The position numbers and the translations under genes were made by a program. A DNA stretch of 5,259 bases from Actinomycetes bacterium (GTDB taxonomy: Bacteria > Actinomycetota > Actinomycetes > Actinomycetales > Microbacteriaceae), in assembly GCA_023386675.1 (NCBI GenBank), contig JAEWJG010000286.1:1-5259 (forward strand), written 5' to 3'. Within the stretch, counting starts at the first letter, position 1, and each line of letters opens with the position of its first letter. Under the pieces are notes generated by a model. The model was not told where the DNA came from. It did not search any database and saw nothing but the letters and a program-made list of their open reading frames with translations. Below are positions 3,836 through 5,259 of the stretch, one piece after another.

Positions 3836-4591
3836 TCAGTGGCCCGAGGCGAGACCCTGCTCCGCCTGCTGGGCGAGCTGCTGGAGGTCGCTGCCGTAGC
3901 CGCCGGCGAGGGCGGTCGCGGCGATCTTCTGGACGTCCGGCGTACGCTCGGCCGCCGGGGCGGAGGCCAGCTGGGACAGGTCAGCGCGCAGCGAGGCAGG
4001 GAGCTTCGCGGCGAACTGGGCGTCGGCGGTCACATCCACCGCGACCGCGGCGCCGGTGTCGCCGAGCTGCGGCGATGAGAGGTCACCGGAGCGGAGGTCG
4101 CCGACGAGGTCCTTCAGGCCCGACAGCGACGCGTGGTCGCCGTGGGAGTCCTTCAGGTGGGTGGCCAGGTCCTTGACGGCCGAGCCGTAGCCGCCGTCGA
4201 GCGCCGTGCGGACGATCTTCTTCGCGTCGGCGGTGCGGTCCTGCGCGGCCGCGTTCGCGAGGGTCGTCACATCCTGCTGCAGGGAGTCCGGCAGCAGGGC
4301 GAACAGCGGCTTGTCCGCGAGCACCCGCTTGGCGAGGGCCTGCGCCTTGGCGCCGCTCAGGTGGCCGGCGAACAGGTCGTGGCCGGCGTCGGTGGAGACG
4401 TGGGCGGACGCCGTGGAGGACGAGCCCGATCCGGAGCCGGACGCGCCGCCGTCGACGGTCGTCGCGAACGCTCCCTGCGCGCCGACCCCAACCAGGGCGG
4501 TGGCTGCCAGGAGCGATGCCGCGCCGACTGCCGCACGCTTGGCGGTGAAGGCGCTGGTCTTCCGAACGGAGGTGTTCTTCGTGAACTGCAA
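3836..4591 (-). CDS. Exported protein with two GGYGS repeats, TTG start (251 aa)
   Basis: The start is TTG at 4591-4589: AAAGGA lies 6 nt upstream, and the product then begins with a normal Sec signal. The basic n-region is MQFTKNTSVRKTSAFTAKR, the hydrophobic core about 21-38, and cleavage follows AFA near residue 43. An upstream ATG in frame would add 35 residues and bury the signal, so it is rejected. A Ser/Gly linker (48-61) precedes two related units about 97 residues apart (roughly 94-148 and 191-245). They share LP-SL--D---LA-A-A--RT-D--KI--TAL-GGYGS----LA, so the mature protein arose by an internal duplication. The units look mostly helical and lack cysteine; the protein should be secreted or held in the wall region, with no anchor seen. 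I do not recognise a named domain or enzymatic motif. The 205-bp leader and promoter region is long for this window, suggesting real regulation. Confidence 0.85.
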   Translation of the reverse strand: MQFTKNTSVRKTSAFTAKRAAVGAASLLAATALVGVGAQGAFATTVDGGASGSGSGSSSTASAHVSTDAGHDLFAGHLSGAKAQALAKRVLADKPLFALLPDSLQQDVTTLANAAAQDRTADAKKIVRTALDGGYGSAVKDLATHLKDSHGDHASLSGLKDLVGDLRSGDLSSPQLGDTGAAVAVDVTADAQFAAKLPASLRADLSQLASAPAAERTPDVQKIAATALAGGYGSDLQQLAQQAEQGLASGH

Positions 4592-4659
4592 GGTGATCCT
4601 TTCCGTGCTCGCGCTGCAGCCGACCGTGTGCCGGCCGCTTCGGATCGCGGGCGTCGGCG

Positions 4660-4777
4660 ACGTTACGGAACCCGTCTGGACCGTTCGTGCGGACACTCTG
4701 CGAGGTCCCGAAGGATGGTTGACCCGGCTCCGGACGGTTGTTATTAGAGAACGTCGCGGTTCAGAAAAGGCTCAGAA
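4660..4777 (-). promoter_or_regulatory. Candidate promoter region of the GGYGS-repeat protein
   Basis: The 205 bp between 4591 and 4797 hold no further gene. Two minus-strand -10-like hexamers are visible: TAACGT (4665-4660, about 68 nt before the TTG) and TAATAA (4746-4741). Neither has a good -35. Just upstream of TAATAA, in the -35 zone, TTCTGA occurs twice with an 11-bp period (4777-4772 and 4766-4761), a spacing typical of OmpR/PhoB-type activator sites. This AT-richer patch stands out in very GC-rich surroundings. Which hexamer is used cannot be decided by eye. Confidence 0.35.
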
Positions 4778-4796
4778 CGATGGGCGTTCGTCGCGG

Positions 4797-5015
4797 TCAG
4801 GACGCCTGCGCCCGCATCGCCCGCCACAGCGCCTGGCGGAGCTGCGCCTCGATGCGGCGGGCCTGCTCGGCGCTGACGCCCTCGTTGTCCCGGCGGCGCT
4901 CCGAGCCCTGGCAGCGGTCGCCGTCGCGGGTGAAGTGGATGGCGATCCGCCCGTCCGAGAGCACCGGCTGCTGCTCGCCGCAGTGCCCGCATTCGGTGAA
5001 GGAGAAGAATCCCAT
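4797..5015 (-). CDS. Small Cys/His (putative zinc-binding) protein (72 aa)
   Basis: The product begins MGFFSFTECGHCGEQQPVLS and continues DGRIAIHFTRDGDRCQGSE, then ends in a charged amphipathic helix (about 48-70, VSAEQARRIEAQLRQALW). Cysteines C9, C12 and C35 with H27 (or H11) could hold one zinc ion like a small ribbon; this is inferred from residues only. No signal peptide is present, so it should act in the cytoplasm, perhaps binding nucleic acid or protein. ATG 5015-5013 is chosen because conserved-looking sequence begins there and TAGCTT lies 7 nt upstream, a leaderless arrangement. The frame is open farther upstream, but that part is low-complexity and runs antisense-like through the Excalibur gene. 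It lies 70 bp after the Excalibur gene on the same strand, yet probably has its own promoter. Exact family uncertain. Confidence 0.76.
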   Translation of the reverse strand: MGFFSFTECGHCGEQQPVLSDGRIAIHFTRDGDRCQGSERRRDNEGVSAEQARRIEAQLRQALWRAMRAQAS

Positions 5016-5022
5016 GCCATCA

Positions 5023-5028
5023 AAGCTA
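5023..5028 (-). promoter_or_regulatory. Leaderless -10 element TAGCTT
   Basis: On the minus strand TAGCTT (TANNNT) ends 7 nt before ATG 5015. This matches the spacing seen at 607-612 and supports a transcript beginning at the start codon. No clear -35 is found. Confidence 0.45.
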
Positions 5029-5085
5029 CGAGCGGCGTGTTTCACCCCGATTGCGAGGGCGAGAAAACTCGATGACGGGATGGCG

Positions 5086-5259
5086 TCACTCGCAGGCGAT
5101 GCCGTCTCCGTCCCGGTCCAGCTTGCGCGAGTAGCCGGGCTGACCGACGTGGAGGGGCGCAGCCCCCGCGGCGCGCACGGCGTCGCAGTTGGCGTAGTAC
5201 ACATCCGGAGCGGGAGCGGGAGCGGGAGCGGGAGCCGGGGCGGGAGCGGGTGCTGGCGC
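5086..5259 (-). CDS. Partial secreted protein, C-terminal Excalibur domain
   Basis: The last 57 codons of a gene entering from the right edge. The visible part starts with (AP)9, a stiff extended linker, followed by a complete-looking Excalibur domain: YYANCDAVRAAGAAPLHVGQ, then PGYSRKLDRDGDGIACE and the stop. The DRDGDG motif is the calcium-binding loop characteristic of this family (Excalibur, extracellular calcium-binding region), and the two cysteines, C25 and C56 of the visible part, are the family's conserved pair. Such domains sit at the C-terminus of exported actinobacterial and firmicute proteins, often nucleases, so an extracellular calcium-dependent role is likely. The catalytic or main domain is outside the window and cannot be named. 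The gene ends 70 bp before the 4797-5015 gene. Confidence 0.92.
   Translation of the reverse strand, partial: APAPAPAPAPAPAPAPAPDVYYANCDAVRAAGAAPLHVGQPGYSRKLDRDGDGIACE
5206..5259. repeat. Hexanucleotide tandem repeat encoding (Ala-Pro)9
   Basis: About nine copies of a GGAGCG-type hexamer reach the window edge and encode the Ala-Pro linker before the Excalibur domain. The central four copies are exact; the copies toward 5259 diverge at third codon positions (GGGGCC, GGTGCT). Because the unit is six bases, gain or loss of copies keeps the reading frame and only changes linker length. The array may continue beyond the window. Confidence 0.8.

Noticed and set aside
4133..5075. Long plus-strand frames 4133-4747 and 4206-5075.
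   Set aside because: They are antisense to the exported repeat protein and the Cys/His protein and contain no recognisable motif.
5073..5088. TGACG-N6-CGTCA hairpin at the end of the Excalibur gene.
   Set aside because: Only five base pairs and without supporting features; too weak to call a terminator.
5016..5204. N-terminal extension of the Cys/His protein.
   Set aside because: It would read through the Excalibur gene in another frame with Thr/Pro/Ser low complexity, and the leaderless -10 points to ATG 5015.
5206..5259. Short tandem repeats as a possible CRISPR or origin iteron array.
   Set aside because: The unit is only six bases, has no spacers, and is fully explained by Ala-Pro codons.

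Overview
The window is very GC-rich. It combines Shine-Dalgarno-led genes with several start codons placed only 6-7 nt after a TANNNT -10 hexamer (the leaderless layout), and it holds an orphan GAF-like/LuxR regulator, a lipoprotein and an Excalibur domain. This suggests a high-GC actinobacterium. A Microbacteriaceae-like (Leifsonia-type) host is my guess; no marker gene proves it. No mobile element, tRNA, rRNA or CRISPR array is visible.

Layout. 1-264 (-): 5' part of a lipoprotein gene running off the left edge. 369-599 (-): 76-aa two-helix membrane protein with a leaderless GTG start. 707-1072 (+): 121-aa two-helix membrane protein. 1048-1137 and 1134-1643 (-): a two-gene operon with an ATGA overlap, encoding a 169-aa single-pass protein and then a 29-aa single-pass miniprotein. 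1768-2535 (+): solitary LuxR-type regulator, divergent from that operon. 2541-2756 (-): small protein with a hydrophobic N-terminus, whose stop codon shares a hairpin with the regulator's stop. 2891-2920 and 2917-3123 (+): possible nine-residue leader peptide coupled to a 68-aa secreted peptide precursor. 2987-3406 (-): two-helix membrane protein with an unusual Arg/Pro tail lying antisense to that precursor. 3449-3777 (+): membrane-anchored small protein broken by an apparent one-base loss. 3836-4591 (-): 251-aa exported protein with two copies of a GGYGS repeat and a TTG start. 4797-5015 (-): 72-aa Cys/His protein. 5086-5259 (-): C-terminal end of a secreted protein with an Ala-Pro linker and an Excalibur domain.

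Almost every product is small and carries a signal peptide, lipobox or transmembrane helix, so this is a cell-envelope and secretion neighbourhood with one cytoplasmic regulator. The genes are mostly single transcription units in alternating directions, separated by compact divergent promoters and shared hairpin terminators, so joint function cannot be read from operon structure. The strongest leads are the frameshifted gene at 3449-3777, the duplicated-domain exported protein, the back-to-back leaderless promoters in 42 bp, and the leader-peptide/secreted-peptide pair. No complete recognisable new multi-gene system could be demonstrated.
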